Shown here one piece after another: positions 40,810 to 48,229 of a DNA stretch of 64,000 nucleotides. The DNA comes from Streptomyces flaveolus (lineage in GTDB: Bacteria > Actinomycetota > Actinomycetes > Streptomycetales > Streptomycetaceae): positions 1-64,000 of the forward strand of contig NZ_JNWV01000037.1 in assembly GCF_000716535.1 (NCBI RefSeq), written 5' to 3'. The position numbers and the translations under genes are program-made. The notes under the pieces are model-generated. The model was not told where the DNA came from and did no database searches. It was given only the letters and a program-made list of their open reading frames with translations. Every line of letters starts with the position of its first letter. The stretch's first letter is position 1.

Positions 40810-42438
40810 ATGGACCAGCAGACGGGACAGCGGCGCACGGTCGTCATCGGCCCGCCCCCCACCCCCAACGGCGACCTGCACGTCGGTCACATCGCGGGCC
40901 CGTACATGGCCGCCGACGTGCACGCCCGCTACCTGCGGGCCACCGGGCAGCCGGTGCTCTACACGACGGGCACGGACGACAGCCAGACGTACGTCGTCTC
41001 CAGCGCCGCCAAGCTGGGCACCACCCCCGACGCCCTGGCCGCGAAGAGCTGGCGGGAGATCAGGGAGACGCTCGGCCTGATGGGCATCTCCGTCGACGGG
41101 TTCGCCCCCTTCGACGACGGCTACCGCGCGATGGTGGTGGACTTCCTCACCCGGCTGCACGACGCCGGCAGGTTCCGGCTGCGCACGGTGAAGCTGCCGT
41201 ACGTCGAGGCGACCGGCGAGTTCCTGATGGAGGGCCTGGTCAGCGGCGGCTGCCCGGTGTGCCTGGCGGTCAGCCGGGGCGGCCTGTGCGAGAGCTGCGG
41301 GCACCCCAACAACTTCACCGAGCTGACCGACCCGCGCTCCACCGTCGACCCCACGGCCGAGGTGACCTACCGGGAGACCGAGATCCTGGTCCTGCCCCTG
41401 GAGGAGTACCGGGAGCAGCTCACCGCCTACCACCGGGCCAAGGAGTCCACCTGGCGCCCGCACATCGTGCAGCTGATGCGCGAACTGCTGGCCCGCCCGC
41501 TGCCGGACTTCCCCATCACCTATCCCACGGGGTGGGGGATCCCGGCCCCGTTCCCGCAGACGCCGGGCCAGGTCGTCAACGCCTGGGCCGAGGGCATGCC
41601 GGCCTCGATGTACTGCACGGCCGTGGCCCAGCGCGCGCACGGCGAGCGGCCCGCGACCGACGACGAGCTGTGGCTGGCCGGGAACGGCGTCCGGCTGGTC
41701 TACTTCCTCGGCTTCGACAACGCCTACTTCTGGGGCCTGACCCACCTGTCGCTGCTGCTCGCCCACGAGGGCCGCTACGTCGTCCCGGACGCGATCGTCA
41801 GCAACGAGTTCTACGAGCTGGAGAACGAGAAGTTCTCCACCAGCAAGGGCCACGTGGTGTGGACGCGTGACCTGGTGCGCGAGGTCCCCCGCGACCTCGT
41901 CCGCTTCCACCTGGCGCTCACCGCCCCGGAGCACGCCCGCACCAACTTCTCCCGGGCCGCCCTGGAGAAGATCACCGGTGAGCGGCTGGTCGGCCCGTGG
42001 AACCGGCTGGGCGCCCTGCTCGGCAAGGCCGTCGCCGAACTCGGCCTGGAGGGCCAGGAACTGCCGGTGTCGCCGGAGGCGAACGCGCGCCGGGCGGCGA
42101 TGGCCGAGCGGTTCGAGTCCGGCTACCGGCTCACCGGCTACAGCCTCAGCCGCACCGCCGACCTGATCCCGCTGCACACCGAGCGGCTCCTGGACCGGGC
42201 CGAGGCCCTGTCGGCGGGGCCGGCCCTGGCCGACCGCACCGCGTCCGCCGCCGAACTGGGGGATCTCTTCGCGGAGGTGCGCACCCTGATCGCCGCGGCC
42301 TCGCCGATCCTCATCGACCTCGCCGAACGGGCGCGGGCGGAGGGCGGCTTCGACGGCACGTTCGCCGTCGCGCCCGAGGAGCGGACGACCACGCCGTTCA
42401 CCGTCCCGGCGCTCGGCCGCACCACCGCCGAGAGCTGA
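40810..42438 (+). CDS. Methionyl-tRNA-synthetase-like protein, likely aminoacyl-ester-forming half of a hydrazine synthetase
   Basis: A 542-residue class I synthetase fold: PPPTPNGDLHVGHIAG (HIGH motif at about 24-27), a zinc knuckle CPVC and CESCG near residues 148-165, and a KMSKS-like KFSTSKG near 340. The C-terminal helical domain is short, and there is no C-terminal tRNA-binding extension. Housekeeping MetRS would not be expected between a cupin and an oxidase gene. In hydrazine synthetases this domain activates an amino acid with ATP and transfers it to the hydroxyl of N-hydroxylysine; the cupin then makes the N-N bond. The amino acid used is not predictable here. Confidence 0.9.
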   Translation: MDQQTGQRRTVVIGPPPTPNGDLHVGHIAGPYMAADVHARYLRATGQPVLYTTGTDDSQTYVVSSAAKLGTTPDALAAKSWREIRETLGLMGISVDGFAPFDDGYRAMVVDFLTRLHDAGRFRLRTVKLPYVEATGEFLMEGLVSGGCPVCLAVSRGGLCESCGHPNNFTELTDPRSTVDPTAEVTYRETEILVLPLEEYREQLTAYHRAKESTWRPHIVQLMRELLARPLPDFPITYPTGWGIPAPFPQTPGQVVNAWAEGMPASMYCTAVAQRAHGERPATDDELWLAGNGVRLVYFLGFDNAYFWGLTHLSLLLAHEGRYVVPDAIVSNEFYELENEKFSTSKGHVVWTRDLVREVPRDLVRFHLALTAPEHARTNFSRAALEKITGERLVGPWNRLGALLGKAVAELGLEGQELPVSPEANARRAAMAERFESGYRLTGYSLSRTADLIPLHTERLLDRAEALSAGPALADRTASAAELGDLFAEVRTLIAAASPILIDLAERARAEGGFDGTFAVAPEERTTTPFTVPALGRTTAES

Positions 42439-42478
42439 GCAACCGCCGCACGACCGAGCCGAAGAAGGGAGGTGCCCG

Positions 42479-43600
42479 ATGCGTGTCACCGTCGTCGGCG
42501 GCGGGGTGATCGCCCTGCTGACCGCCGTGGAATGCGCCCTGGACGGACACCGGGTCACGGTCGTCGACCAGGGGCCCATCCCGTACAGCCGGGCCACCTC
42601 TTTCGACCAGCACCGGATCATCCGGGCCCTGCACCCGGACGATCCGCCCGCCACCGCGGCCGCGCTGCGCGCCCACCGCCGCTGGCTGGAACTGGAGGAG
42701 CTGTTCGCCAGCCGCTTCTACGAGCGGGTCGGCGCGCTCACCGTGCTCCCGCCCGCGGCGGCGGACGCGGGCACGGTGCTGCTGGCCGACGCCGGCGGGC
42801 GCGCGCGGACGCTCACGGCGGGCGCGCTCGCCGACCGCTACCCGCAGCTCTCCCTCGGCGGTGCCGCCGGCGCGGTCCTGGAGGACGACGCGGGAGTGCT
42901 GCTCGCCGAACGGGTGCTCTCCGCCTGTGTCGGCTGGCTGAAGTGGCAGCCGGGCGTCAGCCTGCTCGAACACCGGCCGGCGGTCGCGGTGGACGGGGAG
43001 CGCGGACAGGTCGCACTCGCCGACGGGCAGGTGCTGGACGGCGACGGTGTGGTGGTCGCCGTGGGCCCGTGGGCGCGCCGTCTGCTGCCCGAGCGGGTGG
43101 CGAAGTCGCTCGTCCTGTACCGGCAGTCGTTGCTGTACTGCCGGGTGCCCAGCGCGGCGGCCGAGGCCTGGGCCGCCACCCCGGCCGTGCCCGCCCTGGG
43201 CACCCGGCGCGGTGCCTGGCTGATCCCACCGGTGGCCGGTACGGCGCTCAAGCTCAGCTCGGCCGCCGTCTGCCGCCAGGTGGACGACCTCACCGACAAC
43301 GTCACGCCCGAGCGGTGGCTACAGGAGCTGACGGCCGAGTTCGGCGACCTGCTGCCGGGCTTCGGACCGGCCTGGGTGCTCGGCAGCAAGGACTGCTACT
43401 ACCTGTCGCACGCCGAGACCGGTGGCCCCCTCGTGGTCTCCCTCGGCGGCTCGGCCCACGGGTACGCGGCGTGCGGCGGCTCGTCCTTCAAGTTCGCGCC
43501 GCTGGTCGCCCGCACCCTCGCCGACCGGGTCCTCGGCCGCGTCCCCGACCGAACGGGCCTGGCGGCCCTGGACGCCGACCCCCTCGACGCCAGGCCCTGA
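42479..43600 (+). CDS. DAO-family FAD oxidase (hydrazine-releasing oxidase candidate)
   Basis: A 373-residue flavoprotein of the sarcosine/D-amino-acid oxidase family: VVGGGVIALLTAVECAL, SFDQHRIIRALHP (matching the substrate-loop Arg region), VVVAVGPWARRLLP and C-terminal GGSAHGYAACGGSSFKFAPL. Cys306 in KDCYYL aligns with the covalent-FAD Cys of monomeric sarcosine oxidase. In hydrazinoacetic-acid pathways a DAO homologue (Spb39 type) oxidatively cleaves the lysine-derived chain off the N-N intermediate. AGGGAGG precedes the ATG. It is encoded 40 bp after the MetRS-like gene. Confidence 0.9.
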   Translation: MRVTVVGGGVIALLTAVECALDGHRVTVVDQGPIPYSRATSFDQHRIIRALHPDDPPATAAALRAHRRWLELEELFASRFYERVGALTVLPPAAADAGTVLLADAGGRARTLTAGALADRYPQLSLGGAAGAVLEDDAGVLLAERVLSACVGWLKWQPGVSLLEHRPAVAVDGERGQVALADGQVLDGDGVVVAVGPWARRLLPERVAKSLVLYRQSLLYCRVPSAAAEAWAATPAVPALGTRRGAWLIPPVAGTALKLSSAAVCRQVDDLTDNVTPERWLQELTAEFGDLLPGFGPAWVLGSKDCYYLSHAETGGPLVVSLGGSAHGYAACGGSSFKFAPLVARTLADRVLGRVPDRTGLAALDADPLDARP

Positions 43601-43625
43601 TCCCTTCCACCCGAGAGGAACCGCC

Positions 43626-44882
43626 ATGAGACTCCTGGCGCTCGAAGCCCGGCAGAACGCCACCTACTACGTCTCCCGCTACGAGCAGGTCGTCGGCCTC
43701 GGCGCGGACCTGTACGTCCTCAACGGCGAGGGCACCGAGGACTTCTGGCCCGCCGACCGCTACCGCGTCGCCGGCTCACGGTCCATCGAGGCCCTGATCG
43801 CGGCGGCCAAGGAGTGGCACGCCGAGGAACGCTTCGAGGGCGTGTTCACCTTCTCGGAGTCGGGGGTGCTCGCGGTCGCGGCCGTGGCCGAGGCCCTCGG
43901 CCTGCCCGGCATCGGCGTGGAGGCCGCGCGTGCCAGCCGGAACAAGCTGCTGATGCGCCAGGCCCACGAGCGGGGAGGCGCCGCCCACCCGCACTTCCGC
44001 TTCGTCACCACCGAGGCCGAGGCGCTCGCCGCCGGGGAGGCATTCGGCTACCCCGTGATCGTCAAGCCGACCCTGGGGGCCGCCTCCCACTACGTCTTCC
44101 GGGCCGACGACGCCGCCGAACTGCGGGAGCGCTACGCCCAGGCCGCCCAGGGCCTGACCGAGCTGTCCTGGTACGCGATGGAGGCCGACGGGCTGGACCT
44201 GGGTCCGCACGGGCTGCTGGTGGAGTCCTTCCTCGACGGCGACGAGTTCCTCGTCGAGGCCCTCGCCTGGGACGACGAGGTGTACCTCGGCTCCATCGTC
44301 GACCGGGTCACCGCCGAGGGCGACACCTTCGACGACGACGTCCACCACGCCCCGACCGCGCTCACCCCGGCCCAGGTCGAGGCCGTGCACGAGGTCGTCA
44401 CCGCGGGCGCCCGCGCCCAGGGGCTGCGGCGCAGCGTCATGCACGCCGAGGTCCGCTTCCACGAGGGCCGCCCGCACCTGGTGGAGATCGCCGTACGCCC
44501 GGGCGGCGGCGGCCTGGACCACATGGCCCGCATCTCCGCCGGCCACGATCCGATCGCCGCCGTCGCCGACGTGGCCCGCGGTGTCCGCCCGCAGGCCGGC
44601 CACTACCGGCCGACCGGGGTCCACACGGCGGCCATGTGCCTGCTGCCCCCGGCCTCCGGCCGCGTGGCGCACGTGCACGTCCCCGACGGCCTGGCCGACC
44701 GGGACGACGTGTTCTTCCTCAAACTCACCGCGAAGCCCGGCGACCTGGTGCGCCGCCCGCCCGCGGGCAACAGCATCCTCGGCTTCCTCGGTGTGACGGG
44801 CACGTCGTTCGAGGACGCCATGTGCACGGCCGAGGAACTCGCCGCCCAGGTCCGCGCCGACCTGACCGACCCGGACGCCTGA
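43626..44882 (+). CDS. ATP-grasp carboxylate-amine ligase (2 of 3)
   Basis: A 418-residue protein: RYEQVVGLGADLYVLNGEGTED in the N-terminal domain, SRNKLLMRQAHERGG, YPVIVKPTLGAAS (ATP loop), VESFLDGDEFLVEALAW, and VEIAVRPGGGGLD (metal ligands; the more usual VEINPRxGG is changed to VEIAVRPGGG). C-terminal domain contains CLLPPASGRV and GNSILGFLGVTG. It probably forms an amide or hydrazide bond using an amino acid or N-N acid. AGAGGAACC precedes the ATG. Confidence 0.88.
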   Translation: MRLLALEARQNATYYVSRYEQVVGLGADLYVLNGEGTEDFWPADRYRVAGSRSIEALIAAAKEWHAEERFEGVFTFSESGVLAVAAVAEALGLPGIGVEAARASRNKLLMRQAHERGGAAHPHFRFVTTEAEALAAGEAFGYPVIVKPTLGAASHYVFRADDAAELRERYAQAAQGLTELSWYAMEADGLDLGPHGLLVESFLDGDEFLVEALAWDDEVYLGSIVDRVTAEGDTFDDDVHHAPTALTPAQVEAVHEVVTAGARAQGLRRSVMHAEVRFHEGRPHLVEIAVRPGGGGLDHMARISAGHDPIAAVADVARGVRPQAGHYRPTGVHTAAMCLLPPASGRVAHVHVPDGLADRDDVFFLKLTAKPGDLVRRPPAGNSILGFLGVTGTSFEDAMCTAEELAAQVRADLTDPDA

Positions 44883-44905
44883 TCCACCCACCAAGGAGTA
44901 CAGAC

Positions 44906-46204
44906 ATGACCGAACGCCCTGTCGTCATGGTGGGCTTCGTGCCCGTGGCGGTGACCTCGCTCGCGCAGTTCCAGCCCGAGGGCTCCGTGATCGTCGTCGA
45001 CGAACCCGACGTGATCCGCAAGCGCGAGCTCGGACCGAAGGCCGAAGAGGCGCCGGTGGTACGGGAGCTGATCGCCTGGGAGTACCAGCTCGAAGGCGCG
45101 GCCGACGCCTTCTACAACGCCCACCCCGACCTCGACCCGGTCGCGATCGCCCCGCTCCAGGAGTACGCCACCCCCTTCGCGGCCCGCCTCGCCGAGCGGT
45201 ACGGGGTGCCCACCGGCGGCTACGGGGCGCTGCGGATCCTGCGGGACAAGGCCGTGCTGCGCAGGGTCAGCCGGGCCGCCGGCATCCTCAATCCGGAGTC
45301 CGTGGAGGTCACCGGTCCCGACGGGGTCCGCGCGTTCATGGCGGAGCACCCCGGGCCGGCCGTCCTGAAGCCGGCCAACCGCCAGGCCGCCCTCGGCACC
45401 CGCATCCTCGCCTCCCCCGACGAGATCGACGAGGCCTGGGCGGAGACCACCGCCATGGACGAGGGGGTGATGGTCCCCGACCGCGGGTTCGAGCTCCGCA
45501 TGCTCGTCGAGCGGTGCGTCCAGGGCCGCGAGTACAGCGTGGAACTGCTCGTGGAGCGCGGGCGTGTGGTGTTCGGCAACGTCACCGGCAAGGAGCTCTA
45601 CCCCGGCGGCCGGCCGGTGGAGCTGGGCCATCTGGTGCCCGCCGACATCCCCGGCGAACTGGACGCGCTGCTGCGCGCGGAGACCGAGCGCCTGCTGAGG
45701 GCCGTCGGGTTCGGCACGGGGATCGCGCACTGCGAGTGGATCGTCGAGAACGGCCGCCCCTACCTGGTGGAGTGCGCCGGCCGCTTCCCCGGCGACGGCA
45801 TCGTCGACCTGATGGACCGCGCGTACCGCGTCGACCTCGTCCGCGCCTTCTGGACCCTCATGAAGGGCGAACCGCTGACCGCTCCGCTGCCGGAGAAGGC
45901 CCCCGGTGCCGCCGCCATCCGCTTCCTGCACACCGGGGCCGGCGTGGTGGAGGACGTCTCGGGCGTCGACGAGGCGCGCGCGCTGCCCGGCGTCCAGGCG
46001 TGCTCGGTGACCGTGGAGCCGGGTGCCGAGGTGCGGGAGCTGCGCAGTTCCTGGGACCGTGTCGGCTCGGTCGTCACCGAGGCGCGGACCGGGGCCGAGG
46101 CGGTCGCCGCCGCCCGGCGGGCCCTGGACACGATCCAGATCAAGGTCCGCCCGGCCCAGGACCTGCCCGCGCAGGACCGAGCCGCGCAGGACCGGCCGGC
46201 GTAG
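44906..46204 (+). CDS. ATP-grasp carboxylate-amine ligase (3 of 3)
   Basis: A 432-residue ATP-grasp enzyme: LRDKAVLRRVSRAAGI, GPAVLKPANRQAALGTRI (ATP loop), RGFELRMLVERCVQGREYSVELLVE, HCEWIVENGRPYLVECAGRFPGDGIVD (metal ligands), and a C-terminal domain. It is distinct from ligases 1 and 2 and closer in pattern to carnosine-synthase/biotin-carboxylase-like ligases. The last 20 residues are a short low-complexity tail with three AQD repeats. It ends the main cassette; the next gene starts 23 bp later, probably in the same transcript. Confidence 0.87.
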   Translation: MTERPVVMVGFVPVAVTSLAQFQPEGSVIVVDEPDVIRKRELGPKAEEAPVVRELIAWEYQLEGAADAFYNAHPDLDPVAIAPLQEYATPFAARLAERYGVPTGGYGALRILRDKAVLRRVSRAAGILNPESVEVTGPDGVRAFMAEHPGPAVLKPANRQAALGTRILASPDEIDEAWAETTAMDEGVMVPDRGFELRMLVERCVQGREYSVELLVERGRVVFGNVTGKELYPGGRPVELGHLVPADIPGELDALLRAETERLLRAVGFGTGIAHCEWIVENGRPYLVECAGRFPGDGIVDLMDRAYRVDLVRAFWTLMKGEPLTAPLPEKAPGAAAIRFLHTGAGVVEDVSGVDEARALPGVQACSVTVEPGAEVRELRSSWDRVGSVVTEARTGAEAVAAARRALDTIQIKVRPAQDLPAQDRAAQDRPA

Positions 46205-46227
46205 GCTCCACGACAGGAGGAAGGGAC

Positions 46228-47220
46228 ATGGCCACCGTCGAGGACGTGCGGCGCCTGGCGGTCGCGTTGCCGCGCACGGAGGAGCACCTGATCCGGGACC
46301 GGGTGAAGTTCCGCGTCGGCCGGATCGTCTACCTCGCGCTGTCCCGTGACGAGACCACGCTGGGCTTCGCGTTCCCCAAGGAGGAGCGCGCGGCCCTGGT
46401 GGCCTCGGAACCGGAGAAGTTCTCGCTGCCCCGGACCTCCGACCTGCGCTACAACTGGGCCCAGGCGGCGCTCGCCGCGCTGGACCTCCCCGAGCTGACC
46501 GAACTGGTCACCGACGCGTGGCGCATGTGCGTCCCCGCGAAGGTGGCCCGCGCCCACCTCGGACCCGACCCCGGGCCACCCCCGCGCCCGGCCCCGACGA
46601 TGGCCGAACTGCGCCTGTCGGCACAGGTGTTCGCCGCCTATCCGGGCGTCGACCGTAGCTGGCTGGAGCTGCGCGGGCCGGCCGCTCCCGCCCTCGACCT
46701 CGGCGACCCGGACCGTCGCACGGCCCTGCACCGCTGGCTCAACTCCTGGGGGTGCAGGCTCCCTTACCCGAGGGAGGACGAACCGTACCCGCTCGGGGAG
46801 GGCCTGGCCGCCTGGACGGACAGGCACCCCCTCCCCGACACACCGCTCGCCGGACTGACCGACCCCGAGATCGACACCGTGGCCACCGCGTACGGGGAAC
46901 TCGCGCGGCTTCCGGTCAGGTTCCCTCCGCGGCCCCGGTCCCTCGGCCCGACGGCCGCCGCGAAGGCGCTCTACGCGCTGCGCCCGCACACCGTCATGCC
47001 GTGGGACGCGGCCATCGCCGGCGAGCTGTACGGGGCCCGGGACGGCGCCGCCTTCGCCCGCCACCTGCGCACCGGCAGGGCCTGGGCCCGGGCCGTCCTC
47101 GCCGAGAGCGGACTGAGCGCCGACGCGCTCGTCGCCGACCTCGGCCGGCCCGCCGTCACCCTTCCCAAGGTCCTCGACGAACACCTGTACGTGACCATCA
47201 CCCGCCGCACGGCCGGCTGA
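46228..47220 (+). CDS. MmcQ/YjbR-like protein fused to an unrecognised C-terminal domain
   Basis: A 330-residue protein with AGGAGGAAGG before the ATG. Residues about 1-115 look like an MmcQ/YjbR domain (VEDVRRLAVALPRTEEH, LRYNWAQAALAALD, VTDAWRMCVPAKVA). Residues about 125-330 form another domain, with ALYALRPHTVMPWDAAIAGEL and a final VLDEHLYVTITRR; I do not recognise it with certainty. The name MmcQ comes from the mitomycin cluster, but the family is general. It starts 23 bp after ligase 3, so it may be co-transcribed; its role is unknown. Confidence 0.7.
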   Translation: MATVEDVRRLAVALPRTEEHLIRDRVKFRVGRIVYLALSRDETTLGFAFPKEERAALVASEPEKFSLPRTSDLRYNWAQAALAALDLPELTELVTDAWRMCVPAKVARAHLGPDPGPPPRPAPTMAELRLSAQVFAAYPGVDRSWLELRGPAAPALDLGDPDRRTALHRWLNSWGCRLPYPREDEPYPLGEGLAAWTDRHPLPDTPLAGLTDPEIDTVATAYGELARLPVRFPPRPRSLGPTAAAKALYALRPHTVMPWDAAIAGELYGARDGAAFARHLRTGRAWARAVLAESGLSADALVADLGRPAVTLPKVLDEHLYVTITRRTAG

Positions 47221-47338
47221 CCGCACGCCCGAGTCGTCCGAATACCGCCCCTGTTACGAACCCCCGTGCAACGATCCGTCGCGATCGTCACCGAACCGCG
47301 GCACAGAGCCGTGCCGACCACGAAAGGCACCAAAAGCC

Positions 47339-48175
47339 ATGACAGTTGACCAGAGCACCAAGGACAAGGCACAGCGGCTGCGCGCGCTCGGCTCCGAGTC
47401 CGTCCTCGTGCTGCCCAACGCCTGGGACGCGGGCAGCGCCGCCGTGATGGCCGCCGCCGGCGCCCAGGCGATCGCCACGACCAGCGGTGGTGCCGCCTGG
47501 TCCCTCGGCAAGGGTGACGGCGAGCAGGCCGACCGGGACGAGATGCTCGCGGCCGCCGCGCGTATCGCCGCCGTGGTCGACGTCCCGGTGACCGTGGACA
47601 TCGAGGGCGGCTACGGCGCGGCCCCGGACGAGGTCGCGAAGACGGTCACGGCGGTGGTCGCCGCCGGAGCGGTGGGCATCAACCTGGAGGACTCCAAGGC
47701 CCCCGGCGGCCCGTTGTTCACGCCCGAGGAGCAGGCGGAGCGCATCGCGGCGGCGCGCGCCGCCGCGACCGCGGCCGGGCTGCCCGAGCTGGTGATCAAC
47801 GCCCGTACGGACGTGTACCTGTTCGGTGTCGGCGAGGAGTCCGGCCGCCTGGAGGACGTGCTGACCCGGGCCGCCGCCTACGAGCGGGCGGGGGCGGACG
47901 GCATCTTCGTACCCGGCCTGCTGGACCTGGCCGTCCTCGGCGAGCTGACCGGCCGCTCCCCGCTGCCGGTGAACGCCATGGCCGGTCCCGGCGGACCCGG
48001 CGTGGCCGAGCTGGCCAAGGCCGGGGTGCGCCGGGTCAGCGTCGGCACCGCGGTCGCCCAGGCCGCGTACACGGCGGCCCGCCGCGCCACCCTGGAACTC
48101 CTCGGCTCCGGCAGCTACGAGGAACTGGCCGACTCGCTGGACTTCTTCCAGATGAACGGCCTCTTCAGCGGCTGA
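47339..48175 (+). CDS. Isocitrate lyase/PEP mutase family protein
   Basis: A 278-residue TIM-barrel protein: VLPNAWDAGSAAVMAAAGAQAIATTSGG, DVPVTVDIEGGYG (metal-binding acidic strand), GINLEDSK, and VINARTDVYLF. This fits the group of carbon-carbon lyases/oxaloacetate-decarboxylase-like proteins related to 2-methylisocitrate lyase. The phosphonate-type signature EDK..K is not obvious. A GAAAGGCACC precedes the ATG. It is separated from the N-N cassette by 118 bp, so it may or may not belong to it; probably a housekeeping or accessory enzyme. Confidence 0.88.
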   Translation: MTVDQSTKDKAQRLRALGSESVLVLPNAWDAGSAAVMAAAGAQAIATTSGGAAWSLGKGDGEQADRDEMLAAAARIAAVVDVPVTVDIEGGYGAAPDEVAKTVTAVVAAGAVGINLEDSKAPGGPLFTPEEQAERIAAARAAATAAGLPELVINARTDVYLFGVGEESGRLEDVLTRAAAYERAGADGIFVPGLLDLAVLGELTGRSPLPVNAMAGPGGPGVAELAKAGVRRVSVGTAVAQAAYTAARRATLELLGSGSYEELADSLDFFQMNGLFSG

Positions 48176-48184
48176 GCACGGCGA

Positions 48185-48213
48185 GGGGGCCGGTGCCGGC
48201 CGCACCGGCCCCC
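48185..48213. terminator. Bidirectional hairpin between convergent genes
   Basis: Twelve-base perfect arms (48185-48196 and 48202-48213) with a five-base loop, ten bases after the PEP mutase-like stop and 17 bases after the end of the convergent DUF885 gene. Confidence 0.8.
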
Positions 48214-48229
48214 TCCCGCGCGCGGCCGC

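Noticed and set aside
40810..42438. Housekeeping methionyl-tRNA synthetase
   Set aside because: It has no C-terminal tRNA-binding extension and lies between cupin and DAO genes, which matches a hydrazine-synthetase role better.
38908..42654. Very long minus-strand frame (over 1200 codons) across the N-N cassette
   Set aside because: Antisense to recognisable N-hydroxylase, cupin and MetRS-like genes; low-complexity composition with no domain.
47339..48175. Phosphonate biosynthesis PEP mutase
   Set aside because: The fold matches, but I do not see the mutase-specific EDK signature and no phosphonopyruvate decarboxylase gene is nearby.
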